From positions 1 to 64,000 of the forward strand of contig DASZMN010000072.1 of NCBI GenBank assembly GCA_035551835.1: a stretch of 64,000 bases of DNA, read 5' to 3'. Shown piece after piece: positions 41,361-50,080 of the stretch (its first letter is position 1; every line of letters begins with the position of its first letter). Below the pieces are notes generated by a model. The model was given only the letters and a program-made list of their open reading frames with translations, was not told where the DNA came from and did not search any database. The translations under genes were made by a program, and so were the position numbers. The DNA is from Bog-473 sp035551835 (lineage in GTDB: Bacteria; Actinomycetota; Acidimicrobiia; Acidimicrobiales; RAAP-2).

Positions 41361-43378
41361 CCCTCTCGCACGCCGCAGCCATCGGATCCAAGGCGCCTGG
41401 ACCGCACGAGCAAACCGAGCGCGGCACGACGCGTGAGCCGGTCGCCGCCGTGTCGGATCTGCACGTCAATTTCGTCCGCGGGGGCAACGACGTCCACGCC
41501 CTGCGCGGGGTGACGCTCGACGTCGGCCCCGGCGAGATCGTCGGGATCGTCGGCGAGTCCGGGTCCGGTAAGTCCGTGCTCGCCCTCACCATGCTCGGCC
41601 TATTGCCGGCGCGTCCGAGCCCGACCGTCACCGGCTCCGTGCGCGTCTGCGGCACCGACATGGTGACGGCAACGGCGGAGGAGGCGCGCCTGGTGCGCCG
41701 CCAGCACCTCGGCGCAGTGTTCCAGGACCCGATGACGTCGCTCAACCCGACCATGCGCGTCGGCCGCCAGATCCAGGAGGCGGCCGGCTCGGCCGAGGAA
41801 GCGCTGCGGCTGCTCGATGCCGTCGGCGTGCCTGAGGCCAAGCGCCGCCTGCGGGCCTACCCCCACGAGCTCTCCGGTGGCCTCCGCCAGCGCGTCATGA
41901 TCGCCATGGCGGTGGCGGGGTCACCCTCTCTCGTCATCGCGGATGAACCCACCACCGCGCTCGACGTGACCGTCCAGGCGCAGATCCTCGAACTCATCGC
42001 CTCCCTGCGCGACGAGGTCGGCACGAGCTTCATCCTGGTCACCCACGATCTCGGCGTCGCAGCGCAGATCTCGGACCGCATCGCCGTGCTCTACGGCTCG
42101 CGTCTGGCGGAGGTGGGGCAGGCGGCCGGAGTGCTCTCCGCACCCGTCCACCCCTACACGTCGGGCCTGCTGCGGTCTCGCCTCGTGGTCGGCTGCGACC
42201 GCAGCCGCCCGATCGTCACGCTCCGCGGCGAACCACCCGATCCGCGGGCGCACCCGCCGGGCTGCCCGTTCGGCCCGCGTTGCGACCTGCACACCGATAT
42301 CTGCGACGCCGCGCTCCCCGAGCTCGAGGTCGTCATGACCGCCGACGCGGTCCCGCGCCAGGTGGCCTGCGTCCGCTGGCAGGAGGCGCTTGGGGGCGCG
42401 ATGGGGGTGGATCCGGCGGACCCCTGGCCCGAGATCGACCTCGGCGTCCAGGGCAGCGCGCCGCCTGGCGTGCTCGTGCACGACGTGTCGAAGTCCTTTC
42501 CCATCGGCAAGGGGTTCCGCCGCCAGCACCTGAAGGCGTTGCGCGGTGTCTCACTCGAGGTGAACAAGGGCGAGGCCGTGGCCCTGGTCGGCGAGAGCGG
42601 CTGCGGGAAGTCGACGCTGCTTCGCTCGATTGCCGGCCTGCAGCCAATCGACTCGGGCTCCATTGAGTTCGGGCGTGGCGCGCGGCCCCAGATGGTGTTC
42701 CAGGACGCCGGCGCTTCGCTTACACCCTGGCTGACGATCGGCGAGCTCGTCGGCGAGCGGCTGCGCTCGGAGGACCTGAGCCGATCGGAGCGCGCCGAGC
42801 GAGTACGCGCCGCCTTGACCGAGGTGGGCCTGCCGGCCGAGATGGCCACGGCCAAGCCCTCGCAGCTCTCGGGCGGCCAGCGCCAGCGCGCTGCGCTGGC
42901 CCGCGCCACCGTGGTCCCGCCCGACGTGCTGCTCTGCGACGAGCCGACCAGCGCCCTCGATGTCTCCCTCGCAGCGACGGTGCTCAACCTCATCGGGCAG
43001 TTGCGGCGCGACCTCGGCGTCGCGGTGCTCTTCGTGACCCACGACCTCGCGGCGGCGCGGGTGGTGGCCGACCGCATCGCCGTGATGTACCTGGGGCGCA
43101 TCGTCGAGTGCGGGCCCTCGGACGAGATCTGCACGTACCCGGCGCACCCGTACACCGAGTCACTCCTGAACGCCGTGCCCGACCTCGCCCGAACCACCGT
43201 CCGTCTCGGGGGCGAGCCGGCGAGCCCGCTCGACCCCCCGTCGGGATGTGAGTTCCACCCGCGCTGCCCCAAGGCCGAGCCTGCGTGCGCGTCCGTCGAC
43301 GCACCGCTGACGTCGTGGGGGACATCGAGCCGCGAGGTGGCGTGCCCGGTCTTCCTGCGCACGGTGGGTGGCCGCTGA
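41357..43378 (+). CDS. fused Opp/Dpp-type dual ABC ATPase
   Basis: 673 residues carrying two complete ATPases, normally separate as DppD and DppF. First half: GESGSGKS, LSGGLRQRV, LVIADEPTTALD, and the C-terminal oligopeptide domain PPGCPFGPRCDLH. Second half: GESGCGKS, LSGGQRQRA, LLCDEPTSALD and a second Cys-rich end (PPSGCEFHPRCPKAEPAC). GTG 41357 overlaps the previous stop. It energises the two permeases that follow. The Cys motifs may bind an iron-sulfur centre as in Dpp ATPases. Confidence 0.93.
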   Translation: MTLSHAAAIGSKAPGPHEQTERGTTREPVAAVSDLHVNFVRGGNDVHALRGVTLDVGPGEIVGIVGESGSGKSVLALTMLGLLPARPSPTVTGSVRVCGTDMVTATAEEARLVRRQHLGAVFQDPMTSLNPTMRVGRQIQEAAGSAEEALRLLDAVGVPEAKRRLRAYPHELSGGLRQRVMIAMAVAGSPSLVIADEPTTALDVTVQAQILELIASLRDEVGTSFILVTHDLGVAAQISDRIAVLYGSRLAEVGQAAGVLSAPVHPYTSGLLRSRLVVGCDRSRPIVTLRGEPPDPRAHPPGCPFGPRCDLHTDICDAALPELEVVMTADAVPRQVACVRWQEALGGAMGVDPADPWPEIDLGVQGSAPPGVLVHDVSKSFPIGKGFRRQHLKALRGVSLEVNKGEAVALVGESGCGKSTLLRSIAGLQPIDSGSIEFGRGARPQMVFQDAGASLTPWLTIGELVGERLRSEDLSRSERAERVRAALTEVGLPAEMATAKPSQLSGGQRQRAALARATVVPPDVLLCDEPTSALDVSLAATVLNLIGQLRRDLGVAVLFVTHDLAAARVVADRIAVMYLGRIVECGPSDEICTYPAHPYTESLLNAVPDLARTTVRLGGEPASPLDPPSGCEFHPRCPKAEPACASVDAPLTSWGTSSREVACPVFLRTVGGR

Positions 43379-44262
43379 TGGCGGTCGCCGAGGCCTACGT
43401 TCCCGGTCGGGCGGGCCGCCGCGGCCTGAAGTCGATCGGCGGCGCGTCCAAGGTGTTCACGGGTGCCACCAAGGTGGACAAGGCGGGCATCATCTTGCTC
43501 GGGTTGCTGGTCGTCCTGGCGGTGTTCGCACCTCTGATCGCGCCCTACAACCCGATCGTCCCCTCCGGTGTCCCCTTCACCTCCCCCCTGCACGGGGGCC
43601 ACCTGATGGGCACGGACGAGGTCGGCTACGACATCTTCAGTCGGGTCCTCTTCGGCCTGCGCACCAGCATGCTCGGCGTCCTCATCGTCGTGACGTCGGG
43701 GGTCGTCATCGGCGGCCTGATCGGGCTCGTGGCCGGCGTGGCCGGCGGGTGGGTGGACACGGTGCTGATGCGCTTCACCGACCTGTTCCTCGCGCTGCCC
43801 GGCCCGCTGCTCGCCATCGCGATCGCCGCCTCGCTCGGCCCGAGTTACGCCCATGTGCTCGTGGCCGTGGCGATCGTCTGGTGGCCCTTCTACGCGAGGA
43901 TCATGCGCGGGGAGGTGCGCGCCTGGGCCGCCCGTCCCCATTTGGAGGCGGCGGCCCTGGCCGGCGCCGGGCCCGTCCGCCGCGGGCTCCGCCACTTGCT
44001 GCCCGGCGCGGTGCCCGCGATCGTCGTCACCGCGAGCCTCGACGTGGGCAACCTGGTCGTGACGCTGGCGGCGTTGTCCTTCCTCGGGCTGGGCGCGCCC
44101 GCGCCGTCCCCGGAGCTCGGAGCCATGGCCGCGCGCGGCCTGCAGTTCCTGCTCCAGCAGTGGTGGATCCCGGTGATGCCCGGGATCGCCGTTGCCCTCC
44201 TCGCACTCGGCGCCAACCTCACGGGTGACGCCGTGGCCGACGCAACCGGGCAAGGCGTATGA
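43378..44262 (+). CDS. ABC permease, DppC/NikC type
   Basis: 294 residues, six helices, with the HLMGTDEVGYDIFSRVLFGLRTS block of DppC/OppC permeases and the EAA loop EAAALAGAGPVRRGLRHLLP. Its ATG overlaps the ATPase stop by one base (TGATG). Unusually it precedes the B-type permease gene rather than following it. Solute: peptide, nickel or an amine, not decided by sequence. Confidence 0.92.
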   Translation: MAVAEAYVPGRAGRRGLKSIGGASKVFTGATKVDKAGIILLGLLVVLAVFAPLIAPYNPIVPSGVPFTSPLHGGHLMGTDEVGYDIFSRVLFGLRTSMLGVLIVVTSGVVIGGLIGLVAGVAGGWVDTVLMRFTDLFLALPGPLLAIAIAASLGPSYAHVLVAVAIVWWPFYARIMRGEVRAWAARPHLEAAALAGAGPVRRGLRHLLPGAVPAIVVTASLDVGNLVVTLAALSFLGLGAPAPSPELGAMAARGLQFLLQQWWIPVMPGIAVALLALGANLTGDAVADATGQGV

Positions 44263-45266
44263 CCGGCCTGCCGAGGTTCGTGCTCAAGCGCATCGGCGCC
44301 CTGCTGATCATCATCGTCATCCTCACGGCGATCATCTTCTTACTGCAGAAGCTGAGCGGCACCAACCCAGTGCACGCCTACCTCGGCGCCAACGCGTCCA
44401 AAGCGGCCATCGCCAAGGAGTCGGCCGTCCTCGGGTACAACAAGCCCGTACTCAACCAGTATTTCCACTACCTTGGGAACCTCTTCCACGGCAACCTGGA
44501 GAACTCGCTCCGTACGCGCCGCCCGGTCTCGACCGACCTCGCCGCCTACCTGCCGGCCACGATTGAGTTGACGATCGCCGCCCTCGGCATCGCCCTCGTG
44601 CTCGGCACCGCGCTCGGCCTGGCGTCCGCGGGTCGTTGGCGCGGGGCCAGCGTCATGCGGGTGGCGATGATCGCCGGTGCCTCGGTCCCCTCCTTCCTCC
44701 TCGCCCTCCTCGGCGTGCTCATACTCAACGGTGACTTGCATCTGCTGCCGGCGAGCGGTGACACCGGCGTGGCCAACCCGCCGACGGGCCCGACCGGGAT
44801 GATCATCCCCGATGCCCTGCTGCACCTGCAGTTCAACACCGCGTGGGACGGCTTCGAACACCTGATCCTGCCCGCGCTCTGCGTGGCCATCGGCCCGGCG
44901 GTTTCCATCGGACGCGTGTTGCGTGGCTCGCTGCACGCATCCATGCGGTCGGACTTCGTCCGCACGGCCCGTGCCAAAGGCATCACCGAGAGGCTCGTCC
45001 TGTTCCGTCACGCGTTGCGCAACTCTCTGTCCGCCGCGCTCTCCATGACCGGACTCCAGGTGGGCCTCATGTTCGCCGGCGTTGTGGTCGTCGAGACGGT
45101 CTTCGCCTGGCCAGGCATAGGGCTCTACACCGAGCAGAGCATCCCGACCGCGGACTTCCCCGCCATCGCCGGCGTCACGCTCGTGCTCGGCGTCCTCTAC
45201 GTCGTCATCAACGCGCTGGTGGACGTCCTCCAGGCAGTGGTCGATCCGCGGGTCGCGCTCGAATGA
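44259..45266 (+). CDS. ABC permease, DppB/NikB type
   Basis: 335 residues, six helices. The N-terminal RFVLKRIGALLIIIVILTAIIF helix, a periplasmic domain to about residue 95, the EAA-like RTARAKGITERLVLFRHALRN loop and the ETVFAWPGIGLY end are typical of B-type permeases of the Opp/Dpp/Nik family. ATGA overlap with the previous gene. It completes the transporter with the upstream binding protein. Confidence 0.92.
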   Translation: MTGLPRFVLKRIGALLIIIVILTAIIFLLQKLSGTNPVHAYLGANASKAAIAKESAVLGYNKPVLNQYFHYLGNLFHGNLENSLRTRRPVSTDLAAYLPATIELTIAALGIALVLGTALGLASAGRWRGASVMRVAMIAGASVPSFLLALLGVLILNGDLHLLPASGDTGVANPPTGPTGMIIPDALLHLQFNTAWDGFEHLILPALCVAIGPAVSIGRVLRGSLHASMRSDFVRTARAKGITERLVLFRHALRNSLSAALSMTGLQVGLMFAGVVVVETVFAWPGIGLYTEQSIPTADFPAIAGVTLVLGVLYVVINALVDVLQAVVDPRVALE

Positions 45267-45317
45267 GGACGGGCCGCCGAGAACACGCCGAACAACACGT
45301 ACAAAAAGGAGAACGCC

Positions 45318-46382
45318 GTGACGGAAAGGCCCCCAGGGCCGATCAGCCTGAACCGCTACGAACTCGAACTCGCATGGCAGGGCATTCCCACATTTATGAA
45401 GCTCCCGGTCTGCCTGACACCCGAAGACCTCAGGGCGGGCAAGGTCGACGTGGCGGTCGGCGGCGCGCCATGGGACGGCACCGCCGTGACGCGGGCCGGC
45501 ACCCATATGGGCCCCCAGGCCATCCGGACCTGCGACCACCTGCCGTCTCCTCCCTACGCCCGCCCCCACCTGCACGTACGGGTCGACCCGTTCGAGCACC
45601 TGACCGTGTGCGACTACGGCGACGCCGAGATCATCATCGGGAGCACTGACCGCACCTTCGAGAACATCCGCACCTTCGTGGCCGAGATCCTCGGGGGCGG
45701 CGCCATGCCCGTCATCCTGGGCGGCGATCACGGCATCACGTGGCCGGCCGCCACCGCAGTGGCGGACGTCTATGGGTACGGGAAGATCGGCATTGTCCAC
45801 TTTGACGCCCACGCCGACACCGCCCCCGACATGCAGGGCGTCCTGGCGGGCCACGGCACGCCCATGCGCCGCCTGATCGAGAGCGGCGCGGTGCTAGGCC
45901 GCAACTTCGTCCAGGTCGGGTTGCGCGGCTACTGGCCGACACCCGACATCGTGGCCTGGATGGAGGAGCAGGAGATGCACTCGCACTTCATGGCCGAGGT
46001 CCAGCGGCACGGCTTCGACACCGTGCTGGAGCGGGCCATCAACGAGGCCCTCTCGGGCAGCGCGGATCACCTCTACATCTCGGTCGACGTCGACGCGGTC
46101 GACCCGGCCCACGCGCCCGGGACCGGCTCGCCCGAGCCGGGTGGCCTCACCAGCGCCGAGGTGCTCCGCGCCGTGCGGCGGATGTGCGCCGAGGTCGGCA
46201 TGGTGGCGATGGACGTGGTCGAGGTCAGCCCTCCCTACGACTCGGGCAACAACATCACCGCGCTCTTCGCGCACCGCTGCGTCCTCGAGGCTCTGACGGG
46301 GACGGCCATGCGTCGGCTCGGCCTGACCACGCCCGACTACCTCGACGAGACCGCTGCGGGCGGGGCCGAGGGCAGCGAATGA
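45318..46382 (+). CDS. ureohydrolase 3, probable guanidine hydrolase
   Basis: 354 residues, longer than agmatinases by an N-terminal segment (LNRYELELAWQGIPTFMKLP). Metal ligands: GGDHG (His138), HFDAHAD (Asp163/His165/Asp167), SVDVDAVDP (Asp257/Asp259). The extended N-terminus with QGIPTFMKLP and the riboswitch context recall the Ni-dependent guanidine hydrolases (GdmH type) rather than agmatinase (inference). It would give urea and ammonia from guanidine. GTG start with AAAAAGGAG. Stop overlaps the Rieske gene (ATGA). Confidence 0.88.
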   Translation: MTERPPGPISLNRYELELAWQGIPTFMKLPVCLTPEDLRAGKVDVAVGGAPWDGTAVTRAGTHMGPQAIRTCDHLPSPPYARPHLHVRVDPFEHLTVCDYGDAEIIIGSTDRTFENIRTFVAEILGGGAMPVILGGDHGITWPAATAVADVYGYGKIGIVHFDAHADTAPDMQGVLAGHGTPMRRLIESGAVLGRNFVQVGLRGYWPTPDIVAWMEEQEMHSHFMAEVQRHGFDTVLERAINEALSGSADHLYISVDVDAVDPAHAPGTGSPEPGGLTSAEVLRAVRRMCAEVGMVAMDVVEVSPPYDSGNNITALFAHRCVLEALTGTAMRRLGLTTPDYLDETAAGGAEGSE

Positions 46383-47458
46383 GCATGGTCGACGGCTCGC
46401 TCTTGGCCACTGGCAACTCCGACGCAGCCGGCGCATCGTCGCTTGCCGCGCTCTACACGGACCCGGGGGTGCTGGCCGCAGAGCGGGCCCGCCTCTTGAC
46501 GCGCAGCTGGGCTCTGGTGGCGTCGGATGAGGAGGTCGCCGGGCCCGGCTCCTACGTCACGGCATTCGTGGGCGGCATCCCCGTCGCCGTCGTGCGCGGC
46601 CACGACGGGGTGCTGCGCGCCTTTCACAACGTGTGCCGCCACCGCGGCATCACGCTGCTCGAGGGGACCGGGACGGTGGGGCGGTTCATGACCTGCCCGT
46701 ACCACCAGTGGAGCTACGCCTCCACCGGGGAGCTCGCCCGCGTGCCCCAGGCCGACGACCAGTTCCCCTCGCTCGAGCTGTGCGACCTCGGTCTCGTCGA
46801 AGCGCAGGTGGCTGTGTGGTGCGGGATGGTCTTCGTCAACCCCTGGGCCGAGTCGCCCCCGCTGGCCGAGGAGATGTCCGGTCTCGACCTCCGGTTCGAG
46901 CGGTTCCTGGCCGGTCCCCTCCGACAGGTGGCCGTGGTCCAGTACGAGGCGGCGTGCAACTGGAAGCTGCTGGTGGAGAATCACATCGACGTCTACCACC
47001 TGTGGTACCTCCACGCCAAGACGCTCGCCGCGTACGACCATCGGGCGTTCAGCTGGGAGTCGCTCGGCGACAACTGGTGGAGTCTCGAGCCCCTCAAGGC
47101 GCCGTCGGGAAGGGCGGCGGACTGGGTTCCCCCCGACATGCGCGGGACGATCGGGGCATATCTGTTGTTCCCCAACCTCATGCTGGTGACGACCGACGAC
47201 TACTTCGCCTCCTACGACGCCGTTCCGGTTGCGCCGGACCGCACGCGGCTCACGTTGCGGGTGCGGGCGCCGGCCGACGCCGACGCCGACGCGCTCGTGA
47301 CGTCGATCCGCTCGTTCATGGCCGAGGACGTTGCGGCGTGCGAGCGCATGCAACAGGGCACCGCGTCACCGTGGTTCGGCGTGGCTGCCCTGGCCACGAC
47401 GCACGAGGAGCCGATCCGTCGATTCCACGCCGCCCTCGGGCGGCGGCTGGCCCAGTGA
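46379..47458 (+). CDS. Rieske non-heme iron oxygenase, alpha subunit
   Basis: 359 residues. The Rieske 2Fe-2S ligands are Cys86-x-His88 (CRHRG) and Cys106-xx-His109 (CPYHQW); the mononuclear iron site is ENHIDVYHLWYLH with Asp204, His207 and His212. It belongs to the ring-hydroxylating/N-demethylating oxygenase group. No reductase or beta subunit gene is adjacent. In this operon an N-alkyl guanidine or betaine-like substrate is thinkable. ATG 46379 overlaps the ureohydrolase stop. Confidence 0.92.
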   Translation: MSMVDGSLLATGNSDAAGASSLAALYTDPGVLAAERARLLTRSWALVASDEEVAGPGSYVTAFVGGIPVAVVRGHDGVLRAFHNVCRHRGITLLEGTGTVGRFMTCPYHQWSYASTGELARVPQADDQFPSLELCDLGLVEAQVAVWCGMVFVNPWAESPPLAEEMSGLDLRFERFLAGPLRQVAVVQYEAACNWKLLVENHIDVYHLWYLHAKTLAAYDHRAFSWESLGDNWWSLEPLKAPSGRAADWVPPDMRGTIGAYLLFPNLMLVTTDDYFASYDAVPVAPDRTRLTLRVRAPADADADALVTSIRSFMAEDVAACERMQQGTASPWFGVAALATTHEEPIRRFHAALGRRLAQ

Positions 47459-48087
47459 GCGGCGAGCCTGAGCGGCCGGCGGAGTTGGCCGACATCCAGG
47501 GCTCGTGGCGCCGCGACGGGCGCCGGCTGCACGACGGGCCCTGGGACGAGATCAGCGACGTCCTGTGGCTCCAGGTCGGCGTGCACTTTTGCGACCTGCG
47601 CACGGCGTACGCCGGCACCGTGCCGTCCCACGGCCTCGATCTCGCCCAGGCCTTCAGCGGGACTATCGACGTCGCCCACGGGGACATCACCTTCCACCAC
47701 GATCTCGACTCCTTGGACCGCGATCCCGCGCACCCCGACGTGAGCACCGTCCACCGCGTGGCCGAGGCCATGTACGAACGGGGGCCGGGGTTCGAGGAGC
47801 GCTGGGTCCTGGCGTCGCTGCCCGACGACGACGGCGCCGTCGCCGAGCTGCCCGCGGCGGACGGGGGGGCGCTCGCTCGCATCGTGCGGGTCGGCGCGCT
47901 GGCGCTGGCGGTCTGGGGCGGGCGCACTCCCGGCGGCGCACGGTACACCGCACCCCACGGGTGGGCACCTGAGCCCGCGACGCCGGGCGAACGCGGCGTC
48001 GCCGACGCCGACGAGGCGGTCCACGCCCTCGCCTTCGGCGGCCCGCTCCCGGGGAGCTGGCAGTCGGTCACCACGATGCCGTCGTGA
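47455..48087 (+). CDS. uncharacterised 210-residue protein
   Basis: GTG 47455 overlaps the Rieske stop (GTGA) and its stop overlaps the next GTG, so it is a coupled operon member. The protein is acidic, with ADIQGSWRRDGRRL at the start, a GVHFCDLRTAY strand, and alternating beta strands (GDITFHHDLDSL, ERWVLAS, LARIVRVGALALAVWGG), suggesting a lipocalin-like or beta-barrel fold. I recognise no family. Tight coupling to an oxygenase suggests a role with it. Confidence 0.8.
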   Translation: MSGEPERPAELADIQGSWRRDGRRLHDGPWDEISDVLWLQVGVHFCDLRTAYAGTVPSHGLDLAQAFSGTIDVAHGDITFHHDLDSLDRDPAHPDVSTVHRVAEAMYERGPGFEERWVLASLPDDDGAVAELPAADGGALARIVRVGALALAVWGGRTPGGARYTAPHGWAPEPATPGERGVADADEAVHALAFGGPLPGSWQSVTTMPS

Positions 48088-48905
48088 GCGCGGACGGCGT
48101 GCGTCGGGTCGTACTGCTGACGCTCGGGTGGGAGGACCTGCCCAAGTCGGTCTCGGTGCACGGCGCGCCGCCCACCGAGCGGTTGCGCGAGCCCGTGCCC
48201 GGCGTCCTTCTCCAGTGCGACGGGGGCTGGCTGCTGCTCGACACGGGCTTCAACCCGGCGCTCATCCGGGATCCCGCCCTCAAGCGCCGCTTCCACGGGG
48301 ACCCGGGCTTCCGGCCGGTGCTGCCCGGGCCGGGCGAGCCGCTCGAGGAGGCCCTGGCGGGCGCGGGCATCGCGCTCGAGCAGATCTACGCCGTCGGCCT
48401 CAGCCACCTGCACAACGACCACGCCGGCGGGTTGCGCCATTTCTCGGGCCGGGTGCCGGTGCACGCGCAGAAAGCCGAGTTGGACTACGGCCTCGCCAAC
48501 CACCCCGACCCCGAGCACCACGCCATGTTCCGTATCGACTACGACGACCCCGCCATCGACTGGCGCCTGGCCGAAGGCGACGGCGAGATCGCCCCGGGTG
48601 TGACCGCGGTCCTCACGGCGGGCCACACCCCCGGGCACCAGAGCTTCATCGTGGACCTCGACGAGTCGGTGGGCGGCGGTGGTCTGGTCTTCGCGTTTGA
48701 CGCGGCGGACCTGACCGAGAACATCGAGCACGAGCTCCCGATCGGGGGTCGGGTCGGGGTGCCGCCCGAGGCCACGATCGAGCCGATCCGCCGCCTCAAG
48801 CGCCTGGCTGCGACCCGGGGCTACTCGCTCATTCCCGGCCACGATCCGGTGGTGTGGCCCCGCCTCACCCGCGAGCTGGCCGAGCGTTTCGCCACCACCG
48901 GTTAG
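48084..48905 (+). CDS. metallo-beta-lactamase-fold hydrolase
   Basis: 273 residues with SHLHNDHAGG (His108, His110, Asp112, His113), LLDTGFNP, TAGHTPGHQSF and a final PGHDPVVWP. The pattern is that of AHL-lactonase-like MBL enzymes; lactone, ester or amide hydrolysis are all possible. Last gene of the rightward operon; its TAG overlaps the convergent M20 peptidase stop (TTAG). Confidence 0.9.
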   Translation: MSADGVRRVVLLTLGWEDLPKSVSVHGAPPTERLREPVPGVLLQCDGGWLLLDTGFNPALIRDPALKRRFHGDPGFRPVLPGPGEPLEEALAGAGIALEQIYAVGLSHLHNDHAGGLRHFSGRVPVHAQKAELDYGLANHPDPEHHAMFRIDYDDPAIDWRLAEGDGEIAPGVTAVLTAGHTPGHQSFIVDLDESVGGGGLVFAFDAADLTENIEHELPIGGRVGVPPEATIEPIRRLKRLAATRGYSLIPGHDPVVWPRLTRELAERFATTG

Positions 48906-50080
48906 CGCAACGCCATCGCCGCCAACGCCGCGTACCCCTGGGCGCCGCGGCGCAGCGACTTGAGGCTCACGTGCTCGTCGACCTGGTGCGCCATCGACTC
49001 GACCCCCACGCCGAAGCCGATCGTGGGGATGCCGCACACGCCAGCGCTGTACGACCCGTTCGTGCAAAAGGAGTAGTGCGTGGGTGTGGGGTCGAGGCCG
49101 ACCGTGCCCAGCGCGCCCGTGGCAGCGCGGACCAGCGCCGAGTCCTCCGGCGTCCACCAGGCCGCCGCGTACTCGGGCAGCGAAAAGGTCCGGCCCGTCC
49201 ACGTCGCGAACGTCGCCTCCACCAGCTTCACCTCGAGTCCGGGCTGCTCGGGCCAGCCGGCCCAGGCGCGCCGCGCGGCGTCGACGAGGAGTGCGACGAC
49301 CGACTCCTCGGTTTCGCCAGGGATGAACCGACAGTCGAAGCGCGCCACCGCGGAGCCGGGAATGGTCGAGACCGAGGGGTAGGGATCGGAGTGCACGTCG
49401 ATGCAGTTGAGGTCCCGCGCCCCGAGCTGGGGGTGGGCGGGGTGCGTAATCCGAGCTGCCTCGTCGATCAGAGCCGCCACGGCCAGAGCCGCGTTGAGCC
49501 CGTAGCCCGCGTGGCCCGCGTGACAGGCGCGGCCGGTCACCGTAACCTCCACCTTGGCCCGGCCGCGCTGGCCGATGCACAGCTGCGTGTCGTTGGGCTC
49601 GCTCGTCACGAAGGCATCCGGTCTCCAGGTGGCCACCGGCTCGGCGAGGGCGCCGCCCTCCATCTCCTCCTCGCACACGCTGGCCACCACGACGACGCGG
49701 CTCGCGGCCACCGGAGCCGCCACCGCCACGCCCCAGATGGCGGCGGCGATCGACGCCTTCTGGTCGCAGATGCCGAGGCCGTACAGCATCCCGTCGCGGA
49801 CCATGCCGCCGAAGGGATCGACGCTCCAGCGTTCGGCGGAGTGCAACGGTATCGAGTCGATGTGGCCGTCGATCATGAGCGTCGGGCGGTCGGCGGGTCC
49901 CAGCACACCGACTGCGTTCCCGCTGTCGTCGACCCCGACCTCGTCGAAGCCGGCCGCCTGCATGGCGCCGGTCACGAGCGCGACCGCCTCACCCTCGGTT
50001 CCCGACACGCTGCTCGTTTGCGCCAGCGCGACAGCCAGAGCGCAGAGCGCGTCGTCGTCGACCGGGAATTGCGTCGTCAC
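48902..50080 (-). CDS. M20 family metallopeptidase (YgeY/ArgE-like)
   Basis: 392 residues from GTG 50080. The M20 motifs are DGHIDSIPL (metal His/Asp), DPFGGMVRDGMLYGLGICDQKAS (bridging Asp) and CEEEMEGG (catalytic and ligand Glu), with a dimerisation domain in the middle. These enzymes cleave N-acyl or N-carbamoyl amino acids. Its start overlaps the allantoinase stop (GTGA), so both should act in one pathway of ureido compounds. Confidence 0.9.
   Translation of the reverse strand: MTTQFPVDDDALCALAVALAQTSSVSGTEGEAVALVTGAMQAAGFDEVGVDDSGNAVGVLGPADRPTLMIDGHIDSIPLHSAERWSVDPFGGMVRDGMLYGLGICDQKASIAAAIWGVAVAAPVAASRVVVVASVCEEEMEGGALAEPVATWRPDAFVTSEPNDTQLCIGQRGRAKVEVTVTGRACHAGHAGYGLNAALAVAALIDEAARITHPAHPQLGARDLNCIDVHSDPYPSVSTIPGSAVARFDCRFIPGETEESVVALLVDAARRAWAGWPEQPGLEVKLVEATFATWTGRTFSLPEYAAAWWTPEDSALVRAATGALGTVGLDPTPTHYSFCTNGSYSAGVCGIPTIGFGVGVESMAHQVDEHVSLKSLRRGAQGYAALAAMALR

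Noticed and set aside
42154..44253. 699-codon antisense frame over the transporter genes
   Set aside because: It is complementary to three well-formed transporter genes and shows no protein family pattern.
48084..48905. Quorum-quenching lactonase
   Set aside because: The HxHxDH motif fits, but it is common to the whole metallo-hydrolase fold, and the operon context gives no quorum-sensing link.
47316..49676. 786-codon antisense frame across Rieske, MBL and M20 genes
   Set aside because: It crosses the ends of several unrelated genes, has low-complexity composition and no start signal.
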